Assembly (NCBI GenBank): GCA_037976565.1 | Contig: CP137666.1 | Span: forward strand, 50,495,271-50,559,270 | Source: Mesocentrotus franciscanus | Lineage: Eukaryota > Echinodermata > Echinoidea > Camarodonta > Strongylocentrotidae | Direction of reading: 5' to 3' | Length of the DNA stretch: 64,000 bases | Shown here: positions 1-13,600 of the stretch, piece by piece | How the letters are laid out: each line of letters begins with the position of its first letter | How positions within the stretch are numbered: the stretch's first letter is position 1 | Translations under genes and position numbers: made by a program | Notes under the pieces: generated by a model | Database searches by the model: none | What the model was told of the DNA's origin: nothing | What the model saw: the letters and a program-made list of their open reading frames with translations, nothing else

Positions 1-1102
1 TATGTGACTGCTGACTCTGTTATGTAGCATTTTGATTAAAGCTCAAATTGAAACAAGCTGTAGTAGTTAAGTCTGTACTGGAATCGAATGCAACCTGATG
101 ACATTACAAAAACTTGACCAGAACCATATATGTACTATCAGATGAGTGATTTTTTCCATTTCCCAGTGGTTGCCCCTAAAGTATGGAAGCCTAAACTCTC
201 AATTTCATCCACTTAGGTCCCATAATTAGTTTCAATAAGAAAAGGCTTGTCTGCAGTAGTGATGTGACAAACTTACAAGGGGAAAAAATGTTTTCCTGTG
301 TCTACTGTATTTTGTTTTTTAAACTTAAAGCATGCCATTTCATAATGGTATAAAATATTTCAGACTTTGTTTTTTATTGTCTGATTTTAAGAACATCAAG
401 TAAAAATGAGACTCATGTGAACGACTATTTTATTTTTATTGAGTACCTGTGAATTATGTGTAGTACCTCAGTTTGAAGATGGTTGTGATGTTGTTTTTCC
501 TCTCTCTTTACTTAAATAGACTTCTCAATATTCACACATGGTTCCTGCTCTGGAATGTTATCATCACTTCAAAATCTCTTTAATTTCTGGCTTGTTTCGC
601 TTCTCTGTCCCCCTCAATAATGCTCCAAGTCTTGTCCTTTCATTGAACCGGGTCATTTTCACATCCTGTTTTGAACTTCACACAGATCACATCTCTAAAA
701 TGTGATCCTGAAAATACCACTTACCGGTATTCTATGTTTTCATCTAACTCATTCTTACACAAAATAATCTTTCTCAATCAAGAAATTGAAAATCAAATAA
801 GTCACATGGCACTTTTTTTCCCTAGTCAATCATAAGTCAATACTATAAACTGTTCAGTTTTTTTTCTTCAACTTAATTAGTTTGTTTGTAGATGTCTTTA
901 CATGAAGTGTTCATTTCATTTTCTATACTGGCACACAATTTAATTCATAAAAATCTGTATTATCATCACTATACTCTCATCTTTCAAAGAAGAACAAATC
1001 TGCATACACAAATATGGCTCACAGTCATTCCTGATACATGTAATTGATTACTTTTATATGTATAAATGTATTTCTTTGTATTTACCTTTAAATTGCTCTA
1101 TA

Positions 1103-1143
<41 letters not shown>

Positions 1144-1399
1144 TTGTATGTATTGAAATTTACACTTTAACATGTAAAGTATATATCTAGATCTTCCCCC
1201 TACAATAAACTCATCCATTATGTTATCTAAGATGATGAAGATTGACTGCACTCAGCAGAAAAGAGAATGACTGAGCATCAAGAGAGGAAATCACTGTGGG
1301 AGTAATTCTTTTTATCCAATACTTCAATGTCCTGATTACATTTATGTAACTTCCTTAGAGATACAAGAAAACTAAAGATTTTCTCTCATTTCTTTTCAG
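1..1399 (+). other. Intron of Sema5 (5' part outside the window)
   Basis: AT-rich sequence without coding character, ending in a pyrimidine tract and AG at 1398-1399. A TA microsatellite occupies 1106-1139. Nothing else is recognised. Confidence 0.6.
1106..1139. repeat. (TA)n microsatellite
   Basis: About 17 uninterrupted TA dinucleotides inside the first Sema5 intron of the window. Confidence 0.95.
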
Positions 1400-4300
1400 A
1401 TTGGATAGGATTGTAGTGGATACCGTACAGGGAAGGGATAAAGTCTACAATGTTATCTTCGTCGGAACCGGTAAGAACTCCCAAACCTTGGAATAATGAT
1501 CTTCCTTATTGTTTAGTCCCACACAATTGTGTCCCAACTGATAACTGTCTTTTATTAGAAGTTTCCCACTTATATATTTCTGCCAAATTGAACAGGATAA
1601 AAAGAAAACAGATAAAAGGCCAACACTTGCATAAGGTTCCTTGAATACAACCTCAAAGTCTTGCTAAATGTTAAGTATTATGAATTCTTGGAAACTGACC
1701 TTTTCTTGTGTTTCAATCTGAAATGGTCAAGGTTACAAATCTATCACACTTGAAGCAAAAAAATGTTCTCAAGATTGATATCTTATATTTCTGTTTTTAA
1801 TTATATACTTTATAGACTATAATGAAAACAAATTAAAGAGAAACTTTGAATGTTTTATAGTGCTTTTGGATGCGGCAATTCTTTGTTGATCCTGTAAAAC
1901 CTCATCTTCTCAAACGTGCAAGTATCTCCTCTTATCATTTTTTTTCTCTTATTTTGTTTTCTTCCAGAGGATGGAAAGATCAAGAAGTTGGTGAACCTGG
2001 AGGGCATGGACAATGCCTGCATTGTTGAAGAGCTCTGTGTTACACCTGTGAGTAGAAAGTTAAAAACCTCCCCATTATTAAAATAGTACAGTCCTCTCAC
2101 CTATGTCAAGAGTGTTTTTGGGTTCCACCATTACATATTTATAGGGATGTTAAGTTTGTATTTCTGTGAGAGGGAGTGAGGACAACAAATCTACTTATTC
2201 TCTGAATAGTACAGTCCTTGCACCTATGTCATGAATGTTATAAGATAACACTATTAAATATTTATAGGGTTGTTCATTTTGTATTTTTTGAGGGGGAGGG
2301 AAAAAAAATCTACCCACTCAGTCCTTGCACCTATGTCATGAATGTATAAGACAATACTGTTAAATATTTATAGGGTTGTTCATTCTGTTATTTTTGCGGG
2401 GAGGGAGAATTCCCACTTGGAAAAGACACTCTAAATATAGCGTCTTCTTTGAAGAGTCTTTGTGGCATCTGCTTGTCAAATTCATGAATCTTGTCCTATT
2501 TGATGTGGGTAAATCTGTGGGCAGTACAACCAATCAGCATGTCACTCTTCAAAATGATGTTAGAAGATGAGAGGGGGTGACAACCTGGCTTGATTGGGGT
2601 CAACAAAGGTCATCCCATGTTCATCTTGGCCCACTCACCAGTAGAACACATACCTATGATCTGCGGATAGCCAGAAGGGTGTTAACCCATACTATTTATA
2701 CAGGGTTAAAACTTCTCTAGATCTCAAGCAGACAATATATTCTTTCTGTAATGACCATGTCCCTTTAAATTCTGTGTTTTCTGAAATTTAAGGGATGAAT
2801 CAGTTACATTTGAAACAATCAAAAACGTGACCTGAAATGGAAATTCCCTTCACAAGGGAAAGAACCCATAAATACTCTGGGAATGAAATTGAAGTCCTTT
2901 CAGTGAAGAAGAAAAATGCAAGCGAAATTGATATTGAGAATTTCTTAAATGCATTTGTGAAACTTAATGTCAGTCATTCATGATGGCAAATACTTTAAAT
3001 GGTTGTATAAAGATGAAAGATAAGAAAAATGCCAGCATTATATTCTGGCATTCGCACTCGCTAAGACCTGAAACCATGTCTGTAATTCCCAGACGATAGC
3101 AGAAACGTCACTATTCATTTAAAATCATCGCCATCAATATGTTTTTGATGACTTTGTTTTTCCCATGACAATGGAGGAGTATGTCGAGCCAAATTTGTAT
3201 TTTCAAGAAATGTTGGTAGGGACCCAGAAACGATGACATGTGAATCATCGTAAGTAGTAAACTACTCTCACTTGCTTTAAGGGAACATCTGGCTTGAAGA
3301 GTTGATGGGAATGTATTGTTAAGAGTATTTTTTTTTTTAAGGTTTCTGAATTGTATTTTCTGCCTTCTTTTGTCTCATATAATGCCGTTGGTAATTACAC
3401 AATGAATTTGAGACAGTGTTTCTTAGTCAATCATCCACCAATTTGAGTTTATTTATGCTCCAAAGCAAATAAATACTCACCATTAAAATAGGCATCCCAT
3501 GATATGTGCTATGTTGTTAGAAGTGTGCTTGTAGTTAACCTTTAAGTGAATTTGAAAATTGAGAAAACAACTGTACCGTGATTCATGCTTTAGGATGTTA
3601 GTGTGCCTAGGTAAGAGAGAATGATGTTGAAAACATATGTAGCAATTCATTGGTCAATATGAGAACACTGTTCTGACTCACTTTCACTTTTTAATACTGA
3701 TTTTATGCTCTACTTTAAATGTTTTTGAAACACAAACAAACTCCAGAAAAAATTCAACATTTTTTTAGAAATGTAACATTGTTATTTTTCTGAGTATTGT
3801 GTTATGCCTAAAATGAGTAATGTCTATTTCCTGTTTGGCAAACTGTTGAAGCCATGTCTTTTTTGTAATAAAATTAAGAAATGATAGGTGAAACACAACA
3901 TTATGGATATAATTTTATGTAGTTTTCATTTATTTATTTATGACTTTTTGCATGTTTTTATTTTCATCAGCTGCACAAGTGTGACCCACTCAGGACATTG
4001 AAAATCAGCAAGAAAAAGGTAAGAGTCTCCTTCAAATTTATTTTAAATGATTGGATATGATTTAAGTTTGTGAAAACAGACTGCATGCAAGGTATTCTAA
4101 TCAAGTATAGTCTTCACCTTGCATCTAGGTATGCGAACCAGTTTTCCAGGGAATTCTAATCAGGCTAGATTTGTGCTAAATATTTCGATGTATATGAGCT
4201 GAGGTGTAAACCTGGTACCTTATCCCTTTCCCATCCATATATCCGCCAGCCAGCAGCATCCCTCGGAAAAGATCCCATGATTCCATTTCCAAGGCACTGA

Positions 4301-7300
4301 ATGCAGTCCATTGTCGCACTCCAATTTGTCGGCAGGCGTGATATACATTAAACTGCTACATGCACTATGGGTTTATGCATGTGAAATGAATGTTAAGATC
4401 ATTACCGGCTTTTCAATCACATGATCATGCTGGGCCTGGAGAACGTGTTTAAGACGCTTCCTGCCAAGGTATTCTCTCCGTCTGTTTGTATTGAATGAAA
4501 AGAAGTATTTGTGTCCAGCCGAACAACAAATTGTGCTCAGTCAACTACAAATTGATGCTTCTTACCAACTCTTCTTGTGTTTGATGAAGAAGAATTGCTC
4601 TTGATGGGCGGTATATTGCAAGAGAAAAAGGACAAGGCCCTTTGCATTAGTTAGATAAAACCAAGAAGGATGCAATGCTTTAATGAAGATGGCAGCTCTT
4701 GTTGTGTCATTTGAAAGTTATTTACTCAATTTCCATGTCTACTTTCCTCATCTTGTTCTATCAATTTATTTAGATATAATGTTGTACACATATTTAATGT
4801 GTCTTTATCTCTATCTCGGTCATTTTCTTAGTGTGTGTATGTACTGTATATATATTTCTTCTCATTCACCCATGAGTTTATTCCTAACTATTAATTTGTT
4901 CCTTTCATTTTCTTTCTGCACATAAATTCTTTAAGCTTGCTTTGGAGTATTCCTCCCTTAATGTTCCTTCATTATTAATATCTAGTTTAGTTCCTTGTAC
5001 AATTACATTCACTTTTGTACCCGTTCAACAAAATGAAGTAATACGAGAATTAAAATGTTTGTCAAGGGGAAAAAAGGACACCTTAATATTTGGTGCAGTA
5101 GAAAGACTCTAGTTCAAGGTGTTTGTGGACATGCTCCCATTCAGAGTAGACAAACTCCCCAAAGATTGGAATAGAGAGATTCAGTCTAACCAAACTGCAT
5201 TTCAGCAAAATCACCTTGAGACAGCAATATGTCTGTGTGATGAATTCTAATTTTAAAAGGTATTTTTTATGAATCCATACTATTGGAGGTGAGGAATACT
5301 ATCTCCAAACATAGACTGAGGAGGTGAGGCAAGGATGGGGAGATGTAAGGAGAGATGGAGGGGGAAGGTTTGAGAGATCAGAGACGGATGGAGGGAGGGA
5401 GGGAATGTACTCAGTGAGGTAGGATAAAGCCTAAACCTGAAGGACAAGGACACAAATACAATGTCTGGTGGCTGTATCATTCTATCTTACATTGATATCT
5501 CAAGCCTCCCCCATCCTTAAAAAAGTGCATCCCCATCCCTGACTGGATCTTGTAAAGATGATGTGGAGACAAAGGAGAAGTAGGGAGGAGAGGGAGAAGG
5601 GGAAAGATAGGGAGATGGAGGATGGAGGAAGATTGGTGATACATTGAGAAAACAGTCATTAGGGCAGGGCAGGATAAACTTAAAAGGATACAAATACCAT
5701 GTCTGGCAGCTATATCAATTTGTCTTATCACGACATCACAGGACAGATACCCCTCCCCACTAAAAAAAGTGCGTCACAATCCCAGAATGGATCTTGGCAA
5801 GATGATGCAGAGAAGCTCATTTTCTCATCCCGCGTACCCAGGTGCGAGCGGTGAGGCACGCTAATGGTGCGTGAAATAATGTCAGGTTTGGGACGGGAGA
5901 AAGGTGAGGGTTATACTGACTCATTCTAAACCATTTGCTGTGATGGAGGGTAAAGAGCGGAAATACCAAATGAAAAACATTTTGAGATTGGGATGAGGAT
6001 GTATTCTCCGGGGGAGCAGTTAGTATTGCATGTTGGCAGATGGTTGACCATAATGTATTTCCTGGGATTGATATCTTGTACTTCATATTACCTTTTCTTC
6101 CTTTTCATTTAATGATTAAGCTTGTCTATTGTCAGAAGAAAAGTGTAAAATATATATCATAGGGATCTATCTAAGCTTACACACTTAGAAACTCTCTTAG
6201 AAAGATACATTGATAAAATTTAGATAACATTGGGTGATGTACTAAGAGCTATTTTATTCAGCTCTCCCAAAGTTCTTCCTCAGCATGTAACACTTATGAA
6301 AGCTTTGTATATTGTTTGCAGAATATTATAAATGTACCTTGAAGGGACTCGTATTTGATATAACTCCGTATTATCTGACTTACTTTAAATGAATACAACA
6401 ATTACATTTTGGAAGGAGAGAAAAAATATCTTTGAACCTATGTTTTGGACAACACTCCTAAAGTTCCATGATAAGACATCCATACATGAAGCTTTCCTCT
6501 GCTTAATTGCAAAAGGAACATCAGCTTCCAGCACACAGCTAGGGTATGTCTTTCCAGACTGATAACGGAAACATTTCATTCTGATTAGGGTTTTATTGTA
6601 TCCAAACCATTTTACTCCCCTCTCAGCATCTTAGATTTCCTCTCCTGCCATCTGGCTATTCTAGGCTAAGTCCTATCTAAATGAGAAGCAGAGGAGCTTT
6701 GCTAGACACAGATGCACATTTCTAGGTCAAAACTTTTCCTCCATCTGAATTTGACAGTATTCATTCTTTTCCCCCCTTGCCGGTTAATGTCAATATCAGA
6801 AATCTATAACTCATGGAATGCCTTACTTATGATCTTAATTATTACTGTCTCTGTCTGTATTTGTATTAATCCTACATGTTATTGTCATGTAAACTCTCTC
6901 TTTCTTTTGGTTCACTGTTTATCGTTTTAATGTTTTCACTGCATTTGTCTTTCAATCTGTTTCCTACTGCTGTTTTCTGTTCGCTATGAAATAAGTGATC
7001 TGTCCATTAGTGATATATATTTCAATCTTTTATTTGTTTTGTATTGACCACTTTTTTGCTCTTTCCTGTACATTCTGTATAATCTCTCCAATCTGTTTTG
7101 CTTATTATCTCCCTTTCTTGTCACGTCTCTCTCATTAATTGATGTTTTCTCTTTCTATCTTATGCAACATATCTCTCTTCATATTTCATCTATTTCAATT
7201 CTTAATATGTTTTGTTTTCTCTGTTTCTTTTTACTTTGTATTTTCTCAATCTCTCTTTCATTCCATACGTACCTATATCTTCCCATTTTTCCTTTCAGTC

Positions 7301-10300
7301 CATCTTTCTCATTCTTGCCAATCACTTTCTCATTTTCTATTTCATTCTATCCTCCTCCCATCTCTCTTGAACTCCCAATATGAGTTTATAACGAGAGCAA
7401 GGTGTGAAAGAGGGTTAAGTTTCACACCCCTGTTAGCCCCGGATTTGAAGAGCAGACATTCTGGTTTGGATATCTGGCTACACCCTGTTTAATTGAGAAT
7501 CGTACTTCTGCCACATAGTGCTCTCCAGATTGTCTGCATGAAAAAAACAAAAATATATGTGAAAATTGTACGCGCCAGAGCTGCATCACTCGTTTTGCTT
7601 CATAGTGTGGGGACAGACATAATGGATTAGTTTTCTTCACTACCTTGGCCATTATATATATTTATTCCAATCATTTAAAAGAAATAGAAATATGAAAAGT
7701 TTGTTCCTGTTCATTAAACTCTAATTTTATGAAAATGAAGAAAATTAATCAAGATAATCTTGTCTAAATTCACTCTATGAAAGTGTAGAATGTTGATAAA
7801 AACATTCTTTATAATGATTAATTACTGCTAGATTTGTTGCAGTTGAAATTATTGTTGTTGCTGTTTCAAAAACAAATGAATTTCTAAAAGAGCCACAACT
7901 TTCCATAATGTTTTAAAAGTCCAGAACTGTAATTTGCCCTATTAGTACTAAAAAAAAAATGTTTTTGCATTAAGGTAATTTGATGGCACACCATGCATCC
8001 TGTTTTTTCCTTCACTTTTGGTTAATAAACATCTTAGAAGTTATCTACATGATCATGATGATGCTTTTCACACCCAGACCAAACAAACATCCAACCATAT
8101 ATAAACTTGGCCAATTTCCTTGGCAAATCCCAGACATTAATAACAGTGGACATATATCACCGATGGAGTTGTTTTTCTTCTAACGAGGATGACCGTACTC
8201 TCAGGAAATTGAAAACATTATTTGGTTGGCTCCTCGAGTTTAGCAGTTCATAATGAGCTCATGTCATAACTAATATCTCAAGAGGGTAGGAGGAGTGAAC
8301 TCCATTTTAAAACACCCTTCTCAGACAGAATCTAGAAGTAAAGTAATGATGAGACTGACAAAACTCTATTTATAAGATGAAATAATGATTGGTTTTAAAG
8401 GGGTACGTTGCATAAAAAATCATTTGAATCCAATCAGAATTTAGTTAGTTCTCCATGGAGCCAGATAGGTATTAACTCAAACACTTTTACTCAGAGTTAA
8501 CGCTCTTCTGGCTCTGAACATATAATTGATCATATTATTAGATTGTTCATCATGTTTGGTCTTTTATTGTTTATTTTTCTTTTTGTACAGAATGCTCTCT
8601 ATGTGGGACTTCCAGAGGCTATCGTCAAAGTGCCGGTCGAAAGATGTCATCAGTTCCCCACACAAACGTAAGAATGAATTGTCTGCTGAGAGCCAGAAGG
8701 GCATTATTAACTCCTATCATTCAACACAGAGTTATCTCCCTTCTGGTTCTTAACTAACTGAACATTCATAAGAATCTGCTGTAGTGATAAGTTCCTTCAA
8801 TCTTTAGTGGGTTACTGTAAACGGAAATTCATATCATCCCAATAAAGTGTTTGTAAGACATCGGAGGAATGAAAGAAATGAAAGGAAAAAAAGTGAAAGT
8901 AGGCCTCATAATGGTTGTTTAACCTGAAAGTGACTGAAGTAGGTTATTTGGGTTCAGTTTCCATTCATTCAGAAGTTCTTGGTAGAGGTCACTATGGAGG
9001 TCTTTCATTTAGAAGACACATACATTAGCCCAATTTTCAGGTCATTCTGTTCAGGTCTTGTCACAAGTTGCATCCATCAGTGTTGAATATTTAGACCCCG
9101 ACACGATTTACGTCCATTCATAAAAGTCTGAGAGTGAGTGGGAGTGTGGGTAGATTGCATCAAGATGCTGATGTTGTTTTGTTCTCTGTGTGTTCTACAA
9201 CTCATTGACTTATTTCTTCAAGGTTTATTCTTATGTGCCTGATAAGTTACAACCCAAGTCATACTGATTTGGGTCACGTTGTGTGTATTTGAATGACTTT
9301 GAAAGTAAGAAGATATGACTTAACATAGCATTGCGTGGGTTATTTCATTCACCTCCAAGTTCTGGTATACTGCCTAAATAGGCCACTTTACTGAAGTCTT
9401 CAAATCTATGGAGTTTTCTCCCCTGAACCCCTTGGTAATGAACTTTTTCACGTATTATGTATGCATGGAATTAAGCATCTTTATGATTAAAATCCACCTT
9501 GCACACATAAGTTGTTGCTATGTTGGGAAATTCCTTGATGATAGTTTCAATACATTTATTCAAAGATTGTATCTATTTAACCATTGTCTTTTCCATATTC
9601 TTTCCAATCAGTGCGTGTCTGAATGCCAGAGACCCATACTGTGGATGGCATCAGCTTAGATTAGAATGCACTACATATCCAGAAAAGTAAGTAACATATA
9701 TCCCTTCTATATTCAATTCAATGTTATCTTTCATAATGATAGAATACCTGATGAAAACTTTGATAGATAACTTCAGCAGCAGAATGGGGAAATTTCTGTA
9801 TCGTTTTATTCTATTTATTACCTTTTTGGGTAATCCAATTCCCTTAGTCCAGGAATTAAACATAGAGCTTTTGAGATTGATAGGTAATTAATGCTATGAT
9901 ATCTTGAATAAATGATTGTATAAAGAATGTGATGTATAACAGAGAGGTATAAGTGTAAGTATGGTATGTTTTATTGAGTCATGTTTGATAGTGAAGGTAT
10001 GATAGAGGTATAGACAGTTCATCTAATGAGAGCCAGAAGGACATTAACTCATCTCATTTTAACAGACTTAAGGCCCTTCTGGCAGGCACAGCAGATTGTG
10101 TAATTACATGCTAGATAGATAAATCACATTCAGGGGTATATAGGACAATCGACAGGCGTGATATATTTTCTTTACAACTGCAAACACTGGCTGAATTCCT
10201 AATGAGGGAATGACTTGGTGATGGATTATGTTTGTGTACTCCTGTCTTTTATTACGGTCCGGGAACACAAATCACAAATACAGGTATATCATCGCCAGGA

Positions 10301-10636
10301 TCAAGTAGAATATATTATACCACACCAGGGAGATTAAACCATATATCATCCGATATCTTCATATGTCAGCAGCAATAAAGCCCTCACATGCTGTTTGAAA
10401 ACAATCGGACAACAAAACCCTCTCCGAATGGTTTCTGTTAACCCTTTGTCGGCTTTGTTCAACCAATGGAACAAATAGTGGAACTCCACTGTTGATATTT
10501 TTCACATATATTTGTATGTAAAATATACCCCAAAACAATGTTGCAGTATTAGATTTCAATGCATAGCAAATAAAAGAGTTTAACAAATACATTCTCTTTT
10601 TCAAACTTTAATAGTAAAGACATACCAATGCAAATG

Positions 10637-10667
<31 letters not shown>

Positions 10668-13600
10668 CATATTCTTTTTGTCTTAATTTTTTTATATATT
10701 TCGCGATAAGTGAAGATGTTTTTAGTCTCGTCTTTAAGTCTTCAAGCAGAACTTGATAATGAAGACATTCAGAGGAAGGGTTGAAATCGTAAAAACATGT
10801 TCCAAACATCCGCACATGAGTAAGAACATACGATCTCACAGGTCATTCGCACCCAAGAAGGTTCAACTTGACTTTGGGACTTTATTTCTATAATTCAGTT
10901 TTCTGTAATGTACAGTAAATCTATTTCTGCACAATGGATAATGTGCTCATCCAAAGTCATTAAATTTCAATTAAAATTTTAACAATGTTAGAGAACCTTA
11001 CAAACTTTTACTAACTTTTTGTTGTTATTGAAGGGAATCATCCATGTTGCCATATTCTACCATAAAAGATACCTTTCTTTAGATTATTTTGCAAATTTAC
11101 TCCCATATGTTGTCAACGTGTGAAGAGTATTCTTTATACAGAGGAATGGTAGAAAGCATTTGGTTCAGAATGTTTTGTGAACACAGTCTCAAGGGTACAA
11201 GACAGTGTGAGGAGAGAATGGACCGGATGTGTCGTAATCCATGTCGGATTAAGTCAGTGTGAAGAGTGCTATTTGATGTGGCACGAATGGGTAGTTCACA
11301 ATCCTAGTAATCCTCTCTAATTTCACCCAGACAAGAATAAAAATTGAAAAAAAATCCAGTGTCTAGTTTTAATTTGGATTCATCAGACATTGAATCACTG
11401 TATTACGTCACTGCCAAAGATCGATTGCTAATTCCAATAGTTATGTTGTTAGGAGAAATTCGGGAAACATCGATGCGACATCAATATGTGTATCAGCAAC
11501 TTCCAGGACTTCCTGTATATTCTGATCCAAGCTATGATATTCTCTCATTACTTCCAACTTTCAACGCTATTATTACTTTGGGGGTATAAGTATGCACATA
11601 TTTATTTTAAACAATCTTGAAAATAAATGTTTCCACTTGAGGTATCTTTTACAGAGTAACTTTACCAGTTTCTTCAGATAGTAAATATTGGAAGAGAATT
11701 AGTCATTTTCCTGTCATGGTTGCATGTAACCGTATGGAGAGATCTAGGCAAGAAGCAGAGTATTTCTGAAGTACCAGCAGTGACTCTGCAAACAATCCAT
11801 CCATTATTCCTCCTTCTCCTGCTAATGACTCTTTGACAGCATTACTTCAGGAATCTAAAGGGCAGTACGCTCAAAAGAAAAGCGGAAATATTACATCAGA
11901 ACTTGGAAAGGGAACATTCAATTGAAGTCACATCTGTATTTGGGAGTGTTTGAGAATGAAGTTAGGTCCATGTTGCGGGTGAACTTTGAATGACCTTACC
12001 CATGAGATAAGATGTCGCCTCAAAGTCAAGTTTTGATTAAGGTCTGTGAGGCATTTTCCACAGGGAGTTAGCCCGGCTAAGCCTAAAGGGCATTGGTTAC
12101 ATACATGGAGATGATGGCTGTCTGATGGTCTTTGTCTGCAGACCTTACTGACATGCTGAGAGATGTAAACATCAAAAAGAGACATCATGCACCTCCATAT
12201 CTACTTATTCAACAAAAACAAAACAAACAGAAAACATTGATTGCCGAAAGCCCTGAACTTCATACTCAATATATTTTGTTCATCATCGTAATATTTGATT
12301 ATCATGGCATCACCAATCAAAAATCTTGATTTATATCTACAGAACCATGTAGCATCTTGTCCCCTCTAGGTCACAAATGAAAAGGTGTCTTTAGTGATAC
12401 AGGTGTAATAAACAAATTCATACTGTATAATACTCCAATGTCAGGTGATAGCTATCAACTTTCTTTGTCTTTTTTTCTGGCTGCAGTCCTTTAGATGTGG
12501 AGTTCTGGCAACAAGAGATCACAGGATGCCCGATAATGGACAACACAGGTAGGAATATGCTTTTTGTTACCAAAGAAATCAAGCCACCAACAACACGCTC
12601 CATAAAATCATTGTTGATTTAATGTTTGTGTGAAATTATAAATTGATGATACCACACATCATGGATATAACTTATTTTAGATTGATGATAAATATTTCAA
12701 ATCAAATTGTTAAAGTATGTTACCGGTATGACACTCTACTGATTTATCAATAACGCTCTAATAATTGTGGAAATGGTAATAATAATAATGATGATATAAA
12801 TAATGAGTATTTTTAAAGCGCTATATCCATTTCGCAAAAATGCTCAAGGTGCTGAGAGTGCACATGAAAAATATAAATTATGATTAGATGTAAATTGCAA
12901 TACAGAGTACATGAACAATATAATTAAGAGTAAAACAATGGATCGCAAAAGGATATTGACATAAATATAGACTAAGGAGATATACATGAATGACGTAGAT
13001 GAAATGTGGAAGTATTGAATTAATCAAAAGCGGTTTTGAATAGATGAGTTTTAAGAGAAGACTTGAATGAGTTTTACAGTTGCTATTTCCTTAAGAGGCT
13101 GTGGTAATTGATTCCATAGAACTGATCCAGCATGTGCAAAACATTGTTCCGCCCATGATTTTGTTGTTTTGGGGACTACAAGAAGAGAAGAGTTAGAAGA
13201 TCTGAGTTGTGTACGAGTATTATGGAAAGTGAACAAAGTAGAGTTGTACTTAGTGGAAGTATCATGCAAACAATGAAAAACAAATAACAAAATCTTAAAT
13301 ATGAAACGTATTTGATAACATTGAATTGATAGAAGCTGGAAGACCCCTTTTTAAATTTAAATTCTTGATAATTAGGGTTGTAAGTACAGATAGGATTTTA
13401 AAAAACATATCAAAAAATGATTGGATTATTTTTTAATTCCTCAGTTGATGGCAAGTTCGGTCAGTGGTCCAACTGGACCCAGTGCTCCGACCCACTAGGA
13501 GTTGAAGCCTGCATGTGCCGCTACCGGGACTGCGACTCACCACAACCCAAGTGTGGGGGCACCACATGCATTGGAGAATATCAACAAGTGATCAACTGTA

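Larger units (their letters stand above)
4019..8590 (+). other. Large Sema5 intron without a recognised gene
   Basis: Contains a diverged purine-rich tandem repeat (5281-5830), long pyrimidine-rich tracts around 6800-7370 that create spurious ORFs, and a short hairpin element at 8458-8514. No coding similarity is recognised. Confidence 0.6.

Noticed and set aside
5280..6086. Series of minus-strand proline/serine-rich ORFs
   Set aside because: Antisense of a purine-rich tandem repeat; composition follows the repeat.
7139..7492. 117-codon phenylalanine/serine-rich ORF
   Set aside because: Derives from a long pyrimidine-rich tract in a Sema5 intron; overlapping ORFs in other frames show the same bias, and there is no splice-phase match.
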